Shown here: piece after piece, positions 8,829 through 18,587 of the stretch
Layout: each line of letters begins with the position of its first letter
Numbering within the stretch: position 1 is the stretch's first letter
NCBI GenBank assembly: GCA_964021645.1
Contig: CAXIAD010000005.1
Span: forward strand, 1 to 64,000
Reading direction: 5' to 3'
DNA length: 64,000 nt
Source: CANLDA01 sp964021645
GTDB lineage: Bacteria > Pseudomonadota > Alphaproteobacteria > Rhodobacterales > Rhodobacteraceae
Program-made: the position numbers and the translations under genes
Notes under the pieces: model-generated
Told to the model about the DNA's origin: nothing
The model's database searches: none
The model's input: only the letters and a program-made list of their open reading frames with translations

Positions 8829-9895
8829 GATTGGTGCGCCATCAACGGGGCCATCACCTGCCATAGCTTGGTTCGGGCCGTGCCTATCAAATGCCTGTCC
8901 TCAACAAACTGCCGGGCCTGCGTCGCCTCGTGTGATTGAAATTCCGTGTCCTTTAGCAATTGATCAATGCGTTGCGCCATCGCAGCGGGGTCACCCATCG
9001 GGGCCATGCCCGCGCACTCAACAACATCTTCAACGCCGGGCCGACGCTCGGCAACCACGGGCACTCCGGCGGCTTGCGCCTCAAGATACACCATGCCAAA
9101 GGCCTCGTTAACGCCAGGCCACAAGAAAACTGAGGCCTCATGATATGCCTGCGCCATGCCCGCGGCATCCAATTGCCCCAGAAACACGACCCGATCGCCA
9201 AACGATGCAAACAGTGCCTCAACCTCGGCACCTGCCGGACCATCGCCTGCGATCCGCAACACCCAATCCGCCGCCGTCAAATGCGCCAACACAGCCGCGA
9301 TCCCGCGATAGGAGGCCATCTTATCCCCGCCGCGCATCATGCCTGCTGACAGAATAACCCGTCCCTTAGGTCTGGCCGGCGCGCCTAGGGTCTCTCGCGC
9401 CAAAAATGGATGCAATCGGTCGATCAACTGCCCCTTGGGTTTGCACGCGCGCAATGCCTCGCCGTCACGCTCTGTCAGATGGAAAATCACATCGGCCTGA
9501 TCACAGGCCGCTTCGGCAGCGCGCGCAAACCGGTCCCACGGGCCATTCAGCCGCTTTGACGCGCGTGTGGCCTCGATCAACACATAGGGGATGTTCAACG
9601 CCCGACACACCGCTGGACCAATCAGATCGGGTGCCTTGTAATAATTGTGGTAACTCACCCAAATCGACCAGCGGTTCAGCGCAATCAACCGCTCGGCCTC
9701 AATCGCTGCGGCGCGCTCCAACTCTTGCTGATGCGCGACATCGCCCTTGCCATCCCTGATGCGCAGATCCGACACCAACTCAACATCGACAGGGCCAGAT
9801 AGGGCCTGCATCAACGCGCGCGCCATGGTTCGATCACCTGACGGAACGGCGTGCGTCGGGGCCTTCATCGGGGCATAAAAGGCTAGTCTGCGCAT
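8825..9895 (-). CDS. Glycosyltransferase, group 1 (GT4-like)
   Basis: 356 residues from the preferred ATG at 9895. Starts at RRLAFYAPMKAPTHAVPSGDR, a GT-B acceptor-side loop. It has the GT4 C-terminal motif EAFGMVYLEAQAAGVPVVAERRPG (E-x7-E type) used for the nucleotide-sugar donor, and ILSAGMMRGGDK in the linker. A further 21 codons are open upstream, but they overlap the preceding gene and lack conserved sequence. It lies 4 bases after that gene's stop. Sugar specificity is unknown. Confidence 0.82.
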   Translation of the reverse strand: MRRLAFYAPMKAPTHAVPSGDRTMARALMQALSGPVDVELVSDLRIRDGKGDVAHQQELERAAAIEAERLIALNRWSIWVSYHNYYKAPDLIGPAVCRALNIPYVLIEATRASKRLNGPWDRFARAAEAACDQADVIFHLTERDGEALRACKPKGQLIDRLHPFLARETLGAPARPKGRVILSAGMMRGGDKMASYRGIAAVLAHLTAADWVLRIAGDGPAGAEVEALFASFGDRVVFLGQLDAAGMAQAYHEASVFLWPGVNEAFGMVYLEAQAAGVPVVAERRPGVEDVVECAGMAPMGDPAAMAQRIDQLLKDTEFQSHEATQARQFVEDRHLIGTARTKLWQVMAPLMAHQS

Positions 9896-9899
9896 GCGG

Positions 9900-11147
9900 C
9901 TATCCCCGGTTGTTTGGTGCCTCAAGCATCGCCTGCAATCGCAGGTCCAGCTGGGCAATGCCCGGTGCCATTAGGAAATGCTCCCTTAGGCGATCATACG
10001 CCGCATCGGCCATCTGTTTGCGTGTTTCTGGGTCTCGCGCAAGTCGCTCCAATGCGGTGGCAAGCGCTGCTGGATCATCACTGGACAACACCCCGTGCAC
10101 ACCGTCTTGAATGAACTCGGGAATTGCCGAAACCGGGGTAGATAGAATGGTCAGCTTTTGCGACGCCGCCTCCATCAACACATTCGGTAGGCCGTCACGG
10201 TCCCCGTCACTTGCCACCCGGCTAGGCAACACAAACAGGTCGGACCGACGCAATGCCGCGATCACCTCGGGCTGATCACAGGCTCCGCGCCACGTGATAT
10301 TCTGCCCAATACCAGCCGCATCTGCGCGCGCCCGCAGATCATCGCCCATTCCGCCACCACCAAGATGCTCCCACTGCCAATCCAGATCACGGGGCAATAG
10401 CGCGAGCGCATCAATCAAACGGTCGAAACCCTTTTTCTCAACCAGTCGACCCACCGATACAAACCTCACCGGGCCTGTGTGCTGGCGATCCTCTGGTGGC
10501 TCTGGAAAACGGGCAAGGTCAAGCCCGTGGTAAATCAACTCAATCCTGTCAGGCGTATCAGCAAGCTGTTTTAGATGCTCTGCCCCAAACCCTGTACAGG
10601 TCGCCAGAAACGCGCAACCATGGGTATCAGCACGCAGTTTTTCGCGTTTGTCCCATTCATCCGTTGTCCAGATATCTTTGGCATGGGCCGATACTGCCCA
10701 AGGCATCTGCCGCATAATCGCCCCGTAGCGCGCCACAGATCCGGGCGTATGCATGAAATGCGCATAAAGTGCGTCAACCTCGGGCGGTAGCTCCGCTGCC
10801 AAAACGCAGGCCTGCCCAAAACGGCGCACCCGATTGCGGGTCATATCACGGCGTAAATCCCCGGCCCAAACACCCAAAGCACGCCAGAATGCGCGACGCG
10901 GCAACATACGGCACAGGCCCCGCAACACGCGCAACGGTTCCTGATGCAGATATTCGGGCAGATAGCTCACCGATGCCTTGATCTGATCATGCAGGGGATG
11001 GCGTTTTTTATCTGTCGGAAACCGCAATGACCAGATTTGCAGATCATAACCCATCTGCTCAAGAGCCAGCAATTCTTGGGCAATAAATGTCTCTGATAGC
11101 CGTGGCCAACCCTTGATCACAATGGCGAGTTTACCTCGCGCAGTCAT
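9900..11147 (-). CDS. Glycosyltransferase, group 1 (GT4, colanic-acid WcaL-like)
   Basis: 415-residue GT4 enzyme. The N terminus KGWPRLSETFIAQELLALEQMG is typical of WcaL/AmsK-like exopolysaccharide transferases. The donor site shows VSVGRLVEKKGFDRLIDALALL, then SRVASDGDRDGLPNVLMEAASQ, and SAIPEFIQDGVHG. It overlaps the upstream gene by 4 bases. The likely role is adding one residue to a surface polysaccharide or glycolipid. Confidence 0.87.
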   Translation of the reverse strand: MTARGKLAIVIKGWPRLSETFIAQELLALEQMGYDLQIWSLRFPTDKKRHPLHDQIKASVSYLPEYLHQEPLRVLRGLCRMLPRRAFWRALGVWAGDLRRDMTRNRVRRFGQACVLAAELPPEVDALYAHFMHTPGSVARYGAIMRQMPWAVSAHAKDIWTTDEWDKREKLRADTHGCAFLATCTGFGAEHLKQLADTPDRIELIYHGLDLARFPEPPEDRQHTGPVRFVSVGRLVEKKGFDRLIDALALLPRDLDWQWEHLGGGGMGDDLRARADAAGIGQNITWRGACDQPEVIAALRRSDLFVLPSRVASDGDRDGLPNVLMEAASQKLTILSTPVSAIPEFIQDGVHGVLSSDDPAALATALERLARDPETRKQMADAAYDRLREHFLMAPGIAQLDLRLQAMLEAPNNRG

Positions 11148-12358
11148 GTGTCTTTGGTCCGTCCTAGCAGCGTTTGCACCCTGTTTGAAACGTAATCCAA
11201 CCCATCCAAAAGCCCCTCAAAAAACGCATCCGAAGGTGGTTTTTGGTTTGGCAAATTGCGAATGGCCTTGATCATTGCCTCGGTTGTCAGCCCGTCGCGT
11301 TCCTCGTCCAGGATACGCACAAGGCCCAACTCCTCGGCACGGCTGGCACGAATGTATTGCTCCTTGCGCGGCTTGGTACGTGGTACAATCACGGCGGGTT
11401 TATCAAACGACAGAACCTCGCAAAACGTATTGTAGCCGCCCATAGAAACCACGCCCTGTGCGCCGTTCAGCAGGTTTTCGATCTTGCTGTCAAAACCAAC
11501 CGCCCGCACGCGGCCATTCAGGCGCTCAACGCGTTCTTCGAATTCAGCGCGCGCAGAACCACTTAGGAAGGGGCCGTAAACCAACGTCGCCACGGGCGAT
11601 AAATCAGGGTCTTGCTCATAGGCGGATAAGACCAAATTGACCATGCTTTGACCGTCACCGCCGCCACCCGGCGTGATCACGATATAAGGCTCTTCGACGG
11701 GATCGGTCTCTGCCAGCGCTTCGCGTTTCAGATAGCCAGTCCAATGCATGCGCGACTGCGTTTCCGGCGACAAATCCAATCCGGCAGTTGGGTCATAAAT
11801 CGACCGCAATCCATAAACCCAGATTTCATCATAATACTTCTCGGCTGCCAGCTTTGCGCCTTTGCGTTCCCACTCAGCGGCCAGCACATCCGGGCTGTCC
11901 AGAACATCCCGCAACCCAAGAACCAGCTTGGCGTGCCCCTGTTCCTTTAGTAAATCCAACGCAGGCAATAGTTCTCCGCGAAATCCCGTAGGTTCCTTGT
12001 CGACCACCAGAATGTCAGGATCAAAATGCTCTGCCGCTGACTTGATCAACCCGGCGCGCAATGCAGTTGTCTCGTCAATATCCAGCCCCAATGTCTCGGA
12101 GACATATGAGCCATCAGGCGTTTTCGTCACGCCCGGCAATCGGATATGATCCACATGCTCTGGGAATGTGAAACGCCCGGCAATCGGCGAGCCTGTCAGA
12201 ATGATAGCCGAGATATCGGTATCATCTGCGGTAATAGCACTCGCAAGAGCACGCGAACGACGCAGATGCCCTAATCCAAATGTGTCATGGCTATAGAACA
12301 GGACACGTGGCGCACGGCCAGCGCGGTTCAATGCCGTATTGTCGGTCTTCTCAACCAA
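11144..12358 (-). CDS. Predicted glycosyltransferase, COG4671-like
   Basis: First gene of the six-gene glycan operon. 404 residues. The N-terminal FYSHDTFGLGHLRRSRALA is characteristic of the COG4671 group. The C-terminal GVVSMGGYNTFCEVLSFDKPAVIVPR is the MurG-like donor region. The open frame begins at a TTG at 12358; no in-frame ATG exists before the conserved start, so translation from TTG here or from the TTG nine codons on is likely. Its reaction is not established to my knowledge. Confidence 0.75.
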   Translation of the reverse strand: MVEKTDNTALNRAGRAPRVLFYSHDTFGLGHLRRSRALASAITADDTDISAIILTGSPIAGRFTFPEHVDHIRLPGVTKTPDGSYVSETLGLDIDETTALRAGLIKSAAEHFDPDILVVDKEPTGFRGELLPALDLLKEQGHAKLVLGLRDVLDSPDVLAAEWERKGAKLAAEKYYDEIWVYGLRSIYDPTAGLDLSPETQSRMHWTGYLKREALAETDPVEEPYIVITPGGGGDGQSMVNLVLSAYEQDPDLSPVATLVYGPFLSGSARAEFEERVERLNGRVRAVGFDSKIENLLNGAQGVVSMGGYNTFCEVLSFDKPAVIVPRTKPRKEQYIRASRAEELGLVRILDEERDGLTTEAMIKAIRNLPNQKPPSDAFFEGLLDGLDYVSNRVQTLLGRTKDT

Positions 12359-12702
12359 AACCCAGCCTAACTCCCGTGGCCATCTATACTGCGAATGGCG
12401 CGCGGGCTTCCCCTGTTCCTTGGGATCAATACGCCGAATAGCCTATTGGACCCATTTATGTTCACTGCCCGATCCAATGATCGCGCGGTGCCACCCCTAA
12501 CCCCATTGCCCCGTCACCACCGTCGCGGTCAACCCAAATCTTTCCAATCAACCAATAACAAAAGAGAATTTCCACGCCACTGTTGAATTGGACACATCCG
12601 TTCACCAATACGCGAGTTCATTTGTATCCTCGTGTGGCAATTGCTCTGTTAGGCAGTTTGCTATAGCTCTGAGACGTTGCAAGCAGATGAAAGTATACAC
12701 TT
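12359..12702. promoter_or_regulatory. Divergent intergenic region (glycan operon / MscS)
   Basis: 344 bases between two divergent transcription units, so it must hold both promoters. I see no gene-like frame, no strong hairpin and no operator I can name. The sequence directly before mscS is AT-richer than its surroundings. Confidence 0.4.
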
Positions 12703-15090
12703 ATGCCCAAGCGATTGATCCAATTCCTTATGGCCGTAGTGCTATCCATAGGCGTTTTTACCCCGATCTATTCACCTGCATGGGCGCAGAACGCGGCATC
12801 TGGCACCTACGGCGGGGCCGTTTCCTCGGATGATCTCGCGAAAGCGTTAGATCAGGCCTCCAAGGGAGGAGGCAACACGATCATCATCGAAAATGCGCCG
12901 CAATCAGATCTCGAGTCAGCGCAACCAAGTAGCGAAGGCTATGATGGGGCCTATGTCATCGGCAAACCAAAGGGCGCAGCAGCCTTGATGCAGGCGCAGA
13001 CAGAGGTTGAGCAATTTCGCGAGACACTGGGCAAACGCATTGCAGCCCTGCCCGTGGCAATCAATGAGGTGCAGTTCATTTTGCGCGCCTCAAGCCCTGA
13101 CGGCAATATTTCGACCTTCGCCAAGGTGCTGCTATGGAGTTTGTTGCTGTTTGCCATTGGTATGATTGTCGAACGCGAGGTTTTCGGCAAACGTTTTGCC
13201 AAACAATTTGTTGTGCGCCGGATTCAATCCTCGCCAAAAGGGTATGAGCAAAAGCTACCCTTCTTGATATTCAGATTTCTAATGGGTGCCTTGGGCGTCG
13301 CTGTTTCAATGGTGGTGGCCTATGCGCTTGGCACCATCTTTTTTGGGCCAACCGATGATACGGCCATTCGATTTACAATCGTCGTGATCAACGTCAGCTA
13401 TGCAGGGTGCCGTTTGGTTGCCTTGACCTGGCGCATGATCCTGACGCCATTCCTGTGCCAGTACCGGATTCCACAGTTTTCAAACCGCGACGCGATGCAT
13501 GTTTATTACTGGCTTTGCGGGGTTGCGGTGGTTGATATTGCCAGCCTGATGTTCAGCATTTGGATCAGCGAACTCGGCTTGAACTACGATATCTTTGCAA
13601 TGATGTCGATTTTGCTGGGGCTGACTATCTCTTTGCTCAATGTCGCCATGGTGCTTGTGAACAGGCGCGCAATCTCGCGGGCATTCCGCAATGGTCGCGG
13701 CGCTGATGAGGTCAGCGTTATGACGAAGCTGGCCTCCAGATTATGGGCACCAGCGGTGATCATTTACGTGACATTCGCGTGGTTTGAACTGACATTCGAT
13801 CTGGTACTTGAGCGTCCGACATCGGTGCCGCTGATTGCTGGGGCCTATGCGATCATTATCTCGATCATCGTGGTTTACGCCGCAATCAACTATACAATTG
13901 AGCGGTATTTCAACCGCTCCAGAGCGCTACGCGCGATGCAATTGGCCATGATTGAGGGCTCCGCAGACGGCATGGGTGCCCCCGGCGATATCGACCCCGA
14001 TCTTGATGAGCTGACCCACAATCGTCCTTCCGAGATGGAGAACTTCGAAGACCTTGCGCGGCGCATTTCTGGCATCCTCGCGTTGGTGGCTGGTATTTGG
14101 GCCTGCGTTCGCATCTGGGGCGCAAATGAGATGATCCCCGAGGGGACACCTATCGAATTGATCCTTGATCTGATGGTCATCGTTTTCATCGGCTACATCG
14201 TTTATCACGCCTTTCGCATCTGGGTTGATACCAAGATCGCAGAGGAGCAGGGCGAGGTGATCGAGGTCGAGCTGGGCGATGAGGGCGGTGCCTCTAGTGC
14301 GAGCCGTCTGGCGACGCTGCTTCCCCTGTTCAGGAACTTCATTCTGCTGATCATCATCGTCACGGTTGCGCTGATTGCGTTGCTTGAAATGGGCATCAAT
14401 GTCAGCCCGTTGTTTGCCGGTGCTGGTGTTGTTGGTCTGGCCATCGGATTTGGCGCGCAAAGCCTTGTAAAGGATATCTTTTCTGGCGCGTTCTTTCTGT
14501 TTGATGATGCGTTTCGCAAGGGCGAATACATTGATATTGGCTCCGTCAAAGGGACTGTTGAAAAGATCTCGGTACGCTCGTTTCAACTGCGTCACCACTT
14601 GGGGCCGCTTCATACCATTCCCTTTGGCGAAATTCAGTTTCTGACCAACTATTCCCGCGATTGGGTGATGATGAAACTGCCCCTGCGCGTGACCTATGAC
14701 ACCGATGTGGAAAAGGTGCGCAAGCTGATCAAAAAGCTGGGCCAGGAGCTGCTGAGTGATCCGGTGATCGGCGACAACTTCTTGCAACCTCTAAAATCAC
14801 AAGGCGTGATCGAGATGCAGGATAGTGCCATGATTATACGCATAAAATTCATGACCAAGCCCGGCGATCAATGGCTCATCCGTAAAAAAGTCTTCCAAGA
14901 AATCCGCGATTTGTTTGAACGCGAAGGCATCAAATTTGCCCACCGTGAGGTCACAGTACGGCTTGCGGATTCAGACACAAAAGACATGTCCGCAGAGCAA
15001 AAACAGGCCGTTGCGGCCGCCTCTCATGCTGCTCTGATTGAGGAAGGTCTGCTGGAAGAAGGCGGCGAAAAAGGCGGCGATGATCGCTAG
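12703..15090 (+). CDS. Mechanosensitive ion channel, MscS family (large, multi-TM)
   Basis: 795-residue inner-membrane channel releasing solutes on hypo-osmotic shock. A cleavable signal peptide (residues 1-28, ending SPAWAQ) precedes a periplasmic part and roughly ten hydrophobic helices. The MscS core is at residues about 565-640: FAGAGVVGLAIGFGAQSLVKD pore helix, then GAFFLFDDAFRKGEYIDIGS and RSFQLRHHLGPLHTIPFGE of the beta domain. The C-terminal mixed domain follows (KKLGQELLSDPVIG, IRIKFMTKPGDQW). It is longer than E. coli MscS (286) and resembles the MscK/YbdG-like expanded class. It stands alone, with no obvious operon partner. Confidence 0.92.
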   Translation: MPKRLIQFLMAVVLSIGVFTPIYSPAWAQNAASGTYGGAVSSDDLAKALDQASKGGGNTIIIENAPQSDLESAQPSSEGYDGAYVIGKPKGAAALMQAQTEVEQFRETLGKRIAALPVAINEVQFILRASSPDGNISTFAKVLLWSLLLFAIGMIVEREVFGKRFAKQFVVRRIQSSPKGYEQKLPFLIFRFLMGALGVAVSMVVAYALGTIFFGPTDDTAIRFTIVVINVSYAGCRLVALTWRMILTPFLCQYRIPQFSNRDAMHVYYWLCGVAVVDIASLMFSIWISELGLNYDIFAMMSILLGLTISLLNVAMVLVNRRAISRAFRNGRGADEVSVMTKLASRLWAPAVIIYVTFAWFELTFDLVLERPTSVPLIAGAYAIIISIIVVYAAINYTIERYFNRSRALRAMQLAMIEGSADGMGAPGDIDPDLDELTHNRPSEMENFEDLARRISGILALVAGIWACVRIWGANEMIPEGTPIELILDLMVIVFIGYIVYHAFRIWVDTKIAEEQGEVIEVELGDEGGASSASRLATLLPLFRNFILLIIIVTVALIALLEMGINVSPLFAGAGVVGLAIGFGAQSLVKDIFSGAFFLFDDAFRKGEYIDIGSVKGTVEKISVRSFQLRHHLGPLHTIPFGEIQFLTNYSRDWVMMKLPLRVTYDTDVEKVRKLIKKLGQELLSDPVIGDNFLQPLKSQGVIEMQDSAMIIRIKFMTKPGDQWLIRKKVFQEIRDLFEREGIKFAHREVTVRLADSDTKDMSAEQKQAVAAASHAALIEEGLLEEGGEKGGDDR

Positions 15091-15124
15091 GCGATTAAGG
15101 GCGGATAAACGGGGTGCGTGCGCT

Positions 15125-15321
15125 GCGTTAACCCCGCATATGATGCCCGTTTTGGTGCCCTGTGGATGAGAGTTTCGGGATTGGGGCACCACATCTTGCG
15201 GTCGCAAAGCCGCCATGGCGCAACGTGCGCTGGGGTAACAAATGTCGAAACATACGAAACGTGCTTTTCACGCTCTGAAATGTACATTTCACGCGATTCA
15301 GCGGCGAATCATGGTTAACGC
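15125..15321 (+). repeat. Dispersed ~200-bp element, copy A (terminal inverted repeats, palindromic core)
   Basis: 197-base element between the convergent stops at 15090 and 15344. Ends are GCGTTAACC (15125-15133) and GGTTAACGC (15313-15321), an exact inverted pair that extends to 11 bases if the two flanking bases are counted. Near the right end is a perfect 16-base palindrome TGAAATGTACATTTCA (15276-15291), followed by GATTC and GAATC. A 7-bp stem (15154-15160 with 15184-15190) lies inside. Clear sequence similarity to copy B at 54350-54547, including CTTTTCACGCTCTGAAA and GCGAATC. Confidence 0.8.
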
Positions 15322-15343
15322 AGGCCGGGTTAGCGCGAAATAA

Positions 15344-16369
15344 TTACGGCTTTCGTTCCCGTTTGACCATTTCTGCTGTGCAGGCGCTATGCTCTGCAAT
15401 CTGGCCAATGCTTGCCAATAGGCTGTTGGTTTCGGCGCGGTTCAACGCGGCACGACGCAAGGCCATGATACGCGCGCGTGGGCTGGCCAGAAACCGTCCC
15501 TGCGGAATGAAACTCTCAACCGGTGTATCCAAACGGGTCGCCTCATAATACCCGCCCGTCAGCGCCAACAACGTCATGGCGCAAGCGCGTGTTTCCTGTT
15601 CGGTGCAACCGGTGCCACAAGCCCCAACAAGCGGTTTGGTCACATCAGATGATAGCACCCAATCAGACACGTCCTGATACCAGCGGTTATCTGGATCAAG
15701 CGAGCCAAACCCGAAACCCAAGGCAAGCAAGCCCGCCATCGCGCGGGTATCTGGATCAGCCGGATCAAGGGAGGCGCCGTCTTGGTCCAGAATATAGGCG
15801 AGTGCTGCCAGCCCATCCGCCTGCGGGCGCGGGTCATCATTTAGATAGGTCAAAAACGGGGTCAGTTCTGGCAGCAAATCGTCGCTATTCAACAGATCCA
15901 TGCGCTGTTGATCGGTGCCATAAAGCGCAAGAATGCGGATCGGGCGGCCTGTGGCCTGATGCTCTCCCAATACATGCAATTCGGTGATCAATTCCGGGCG
16001 TACGCGCGTATCGCGAGCTTGTAATAACAATTGCGCCAAACGGTTGCCATCCATGGCCTCGATCGACAGCCAGCTTTGTGCAAAGGGTTCCCCAAAGGAG
16101 GTTTTGCGAAACAGGTCTTTGGTCTCTCTGCGGCTAAGGCCCTGACGATACCGCGAGGGGCCACGATCCGCGATTTCGATCTGCGCCAGCAGCAACCGCG
16201 CATCAGAATGGCCATCCCTGGCCAGCTTGGCGAGGGTGGTCAGGCTTTTCTCATCATCGCCCTTTAGCCATGCGGAAACGGCCGTTAGAAACCGCGCCTG
16301 CTCAAGGTTCTGCGCGCCAACGGGCAGGGTCGAAAATAGCAGGCCAACCAGTGCAAGAATGCGCAGCAT
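15344..16369 (-). CDS. Secreted protein of unknown function, helical-repeat type
   Basis: 341-residue exported protein with a signal peptide (LRILALVGLLFSTLPVGAQ). The body is Ala/Leu-rich and helical. Segments such as KLARDGHSDARLLLAQIEIADRG and AQSWLSIEAMDGNRLAQLLLQ look like Sel1/TPR-type hairpins. A cysteine cluster (CGTGC and two more) lies near residue 245 and another Cys near the C terminus, suggesting periplasmic disulphides. It follows the ABC-importer genes by 38 bases on the same strand and is probably the operon's last gene. Function not recognised. Confidence 0.65.
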   Translation of the reverse strand: MLRILALVGLLFSTLPVGAQNLEQARFLTAVSAWLKGDDEKSLTTLAKLARDGHSDARLLLAQIEIADRGPSRYRQGLSRRETKDLFRKTSFGEPFAQSWLSIEAMDGNRLAQLLLQARDTRVRPELITELHVLGEHQATGRPIRILALYGTDQQRMDLLNSDDLLPELTPFLTYLNDDPRPQADGLAALAYILDQDGASLDPADPDTRAMAGLLALGFGFGSLDPDNRWYQDVSDWVLSSDVTKPLVGACGTGCTEQETRACAMTLLALTGGYYEATRLDTPVESFIPQGRFLASPRARIMALRRAALNRAETNSLLASIGQIAEHSACTAEMVKRERKP

Positions 16370-16407
16370 CGTCGATTTCTCCGGCCAAGTCAGATGTGGA
16401 AACTGGT

Positions 16408-17559
16408 TTAGCGCGTATTCGGATCAAGCGCATCACGCAACCCGTCTCCAAAGAAATTAAACGCCAGAACGATCACAATGATGGGCAGCATGGGAATGGC
16501 CGTCCACGGGTAAATCTCAATCGAGGCGAGGTTCTGCGCGTCATTCAGCATGACCCCCCAACTGACAGCGGGCGCACGCAGGCCAAGGCCCAAAAACGAC
16601 AGCGCCGTTTCCCCAAGGATCATCGCCGGAATCGACAGCGTGGCGCTGGCGATCAGGTGGCTAAGGAAATTGGGCAGCAGGTGTTTGCGGATGACGCGGC
16701 TGGGTTTTGCGCCCATCATTTCGGCGGCGCGCACGAATTCCTCTTCTCGTAGGGACAGGAATTTCGATCGCACCGCGCGCGCCAACCCCGGCCAGTCAAG
16801 AATGCCAAGGATGATTGATATGATAAAGAACACCGCCACCGGCCCCCAATGGCTGGGCACTGCTGCAGAGAGGGCGAGCCATAGCGGCAATTCGGGCAGG
16901 GAGCGCAGGATTTCAATCACGCGGTTGATCAGCCAATCAGGTGTGCCGCCAAAATAGCCAGCGATGCTGCCTAGAATGATTCCAATGGTAAAGCTGACCG
17001 AAATGCCGACAAGGCCCACTGTCAGGGACAATTGCGCGCCATACAGAATGCGTGAAAACACATCGCGGCCTAGGCGATCTGATCCCCATAGGAAGACCGT
17101 GGCCCCCTCGGGTGCGCAAAACAGGTGGCGTGTGGTTGGGATAAATCCAATCAGGTTGTATTCATCGCCCTCGCAGAAAAACTCTAGTCGGGCGGGGTTT
17201 TCCTCATCTCGGGTATAGTTCCAGCGGAAATTCTCTAGGTCGGCCTCGGCAATTAGCGGGATCACATGGGGGCCGATAAAGGCACCGTCATGAAAGAAAT
17301 GCACCATTTGCGGCGGGGCATAGAGGTGTTCAACGTGCCGCTCACCGGGGGTATAGGGCGCGATGAAACCGGCAAAGGGCAGCATGAAATAGGACAGCAG
17401 CAGAAACACCGCCGACACGAGTGCAAGCCGGTGACGCATAAAGCGGCGCAGGACCAGCCGCCAGTTGGGCAGGTCTAGATCGGTATCGCGCAGCTCTGCT
17501 TGCAGCTCGTCGGAATAGGGGGCGTCGTCGACATATCGACCGTCGGGAAGAATGCTCAT
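16408..17559 (-). CDS. ABC transporter permease, DppC/OppC type
   Basis: 383-residue inner-membrane subunit of a peptide/opine-type importer. A first TM helix near residue 50 (LVSAVFLLLSYFMLPFAGFI) is followed by an unusually long periplasmic stretch (about residues 70-155) with two Cys. The usual permease core then starts at WGSDRLGRDVFSRILYGAQLSL. The EAA loop EEEFVRAAEMMGAKPSRVIRKHLLPN contacts the ATPase. Its start codon shares one base with the preceding permease stop (TGATG). Confidence 0.93.
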   Translation of the reverse strand: MSILPDGRYVDDAPYSDELQAELRDTDLDLPNWRLVLRRFMRHRLALVSAVFLLLSYFMLPFAGFIAPYTPGERHVEHLYAPPQMVHFFHDGAFIGPHVIPLIAEADLENFRWNYTRDEENPARLEFFCEGDEYNLIGFIPTTRHLFCAPEGATVFLWGSDRLGRDVFSRILYGAQLSLTVGLVGISVSFTIGIILGSIAGYFGGTPDWLINRVIEILRSLPELPLWLALSAAVPSHWGPVAVFFIISIILGILDWPGLARAVRSKFLSLREEEFVRAAEMMGAKPSRVIRKHLLPNFLSHLIASATLSIPAMILGETALSFLGLGLRAPAVSWGVMLNDAQNLASIEIYPWTAIPMLPIIVIVLAFNFFGDGLRDALDPNTR

Positions 17560-18587
17560 CAGGAACGCCCTCCGAAGCGAATACGGGGATCAAGCAGCGC
17601 CAACAATAGATCGGAAATCAGCGTGCCGATCAGGGTTAGCAGGGCAACGAACATCAGTACGAAACCGGCCAGAAACTGATCTTGTGATTTCAAGGCTTGC
17701 AATAATACCGGGCCGATTGTTTGCAGCCCTAGCACGACCGACACCAGAACCGACCCCGACACCAAGGCGGGCAATAGCGTGCCGATGTCTGCGACAAAGG
17801 GGTTAAAGGCCACACGCAGCGGGTATTTTGTCAACATGCGTGCCGATCCCATGCCCTTGGCGCGGGCGGTTTCAACGTAGGGTTTGCTAAGTTCATCCAA
17901 CAGGTTGGCACGCAGGCGTTGCATCATCGAGGCGGCCCCTGCTGTGCCGATAACAAAGGTCGGAATGATGAGATGCACCAGAATGGAACTCATCTTTTCA
18001 AAGCTCATAGGCTCGCCTTCAAACTGCGGATCCATCAGGCCACCGATGGGCAGGTTCAGGTGCTTGTGCCCGTAATAAAACAACATCAGCGCCAGCAGAA
18101 AGTTGGGCGTGGCCAAGCCAAGATAACCCACAAAGGCAGAGGTATAATCGACCCATGTTTTGGATTTCGCCGCCGCCAACACCCCCAAGGGCAAGGCAAC
18201 CGCGTAAACAAAAACAACCGCCGCCAGATTGACCAAAACCGTTAGCCACAAGGCCTCTCCGACGATTTCAGAGACGGGTTGGTCAAATTCAAACGACCAG
18301 CCGAAATCGCCCTGCAACATGCCCGAAAAACCCAAAGGCCCCTCGGCAAATCCCATCCAGATCAAATATTGATGCCAGATCGGGCGATCCAACGCGTATT
18401 CCTTGCGCAAAAACTCGGCCTTGGCGACGCCCGCCTCTTGGCCCGTTGCACGTAATTCGTTGATTTGGTTGGATAGATAATCGCCCGGTGGCAAATTGAT
18501 GATCACAAAAACCAAGGCCGACACAACAACCAGCGTGGCCAGCATGGTCAACAGACGGAACACGGCATAGCGCAGGATCGCCATCAT
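17559..18587 (-). CDS. ABC transporter permease, DppB/OppB type
   Basis: 342-residue permease with about six TM helices. The N terminus (LRYAVFRLLTMLATLVVVSALVFVIINLPPGDY) is the OppB pattern. The EAA-loop LSKPYVETARAKGMGSARMLTKYPLR couples to the ATPase. It pairs with the DppC-type permease downstream and overlaps the binding-protein stop by 4 bases. Confidence 0.93.
   Translation of the reverse strand: MMAILRYAVFRLLTMLATLVVVSALVFVIINLPPGDYLSNQINELRATGQEAGVAKAEFLRKEYALDRPIWHQYLIWMGFAEGPLGFSGMLQGDFGWSFEFDQPVSEIVGEALWLTVLVNLAAVVFVYAVALPLGVLAAAKSKTWVDYTSAFVGYLGLATPNFLLALMLFYYGHKHLNLPIGGLMDPQFEGEPMSFEKMSSILVHLIIPTFVIGTAGAASMMQRLRANLLDELSKPYVETARAKGMGSARMLTKYPLRVAFNPFVADIGTLLPALVSGSVLVSVVLGLQTIGPVLLQALKSQDQFLAGFVLMFVALLTLIGTLISDLLLALLDPRIRFGGRS

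Noticed and set aside
13927..14787. 286-codon open frame on minus inside the mscS gene
   Set aside because: Shadow frame of the confident MscS core; His/Gln/Arg-rich composition typical of antisense reading in GC-rich DNA.
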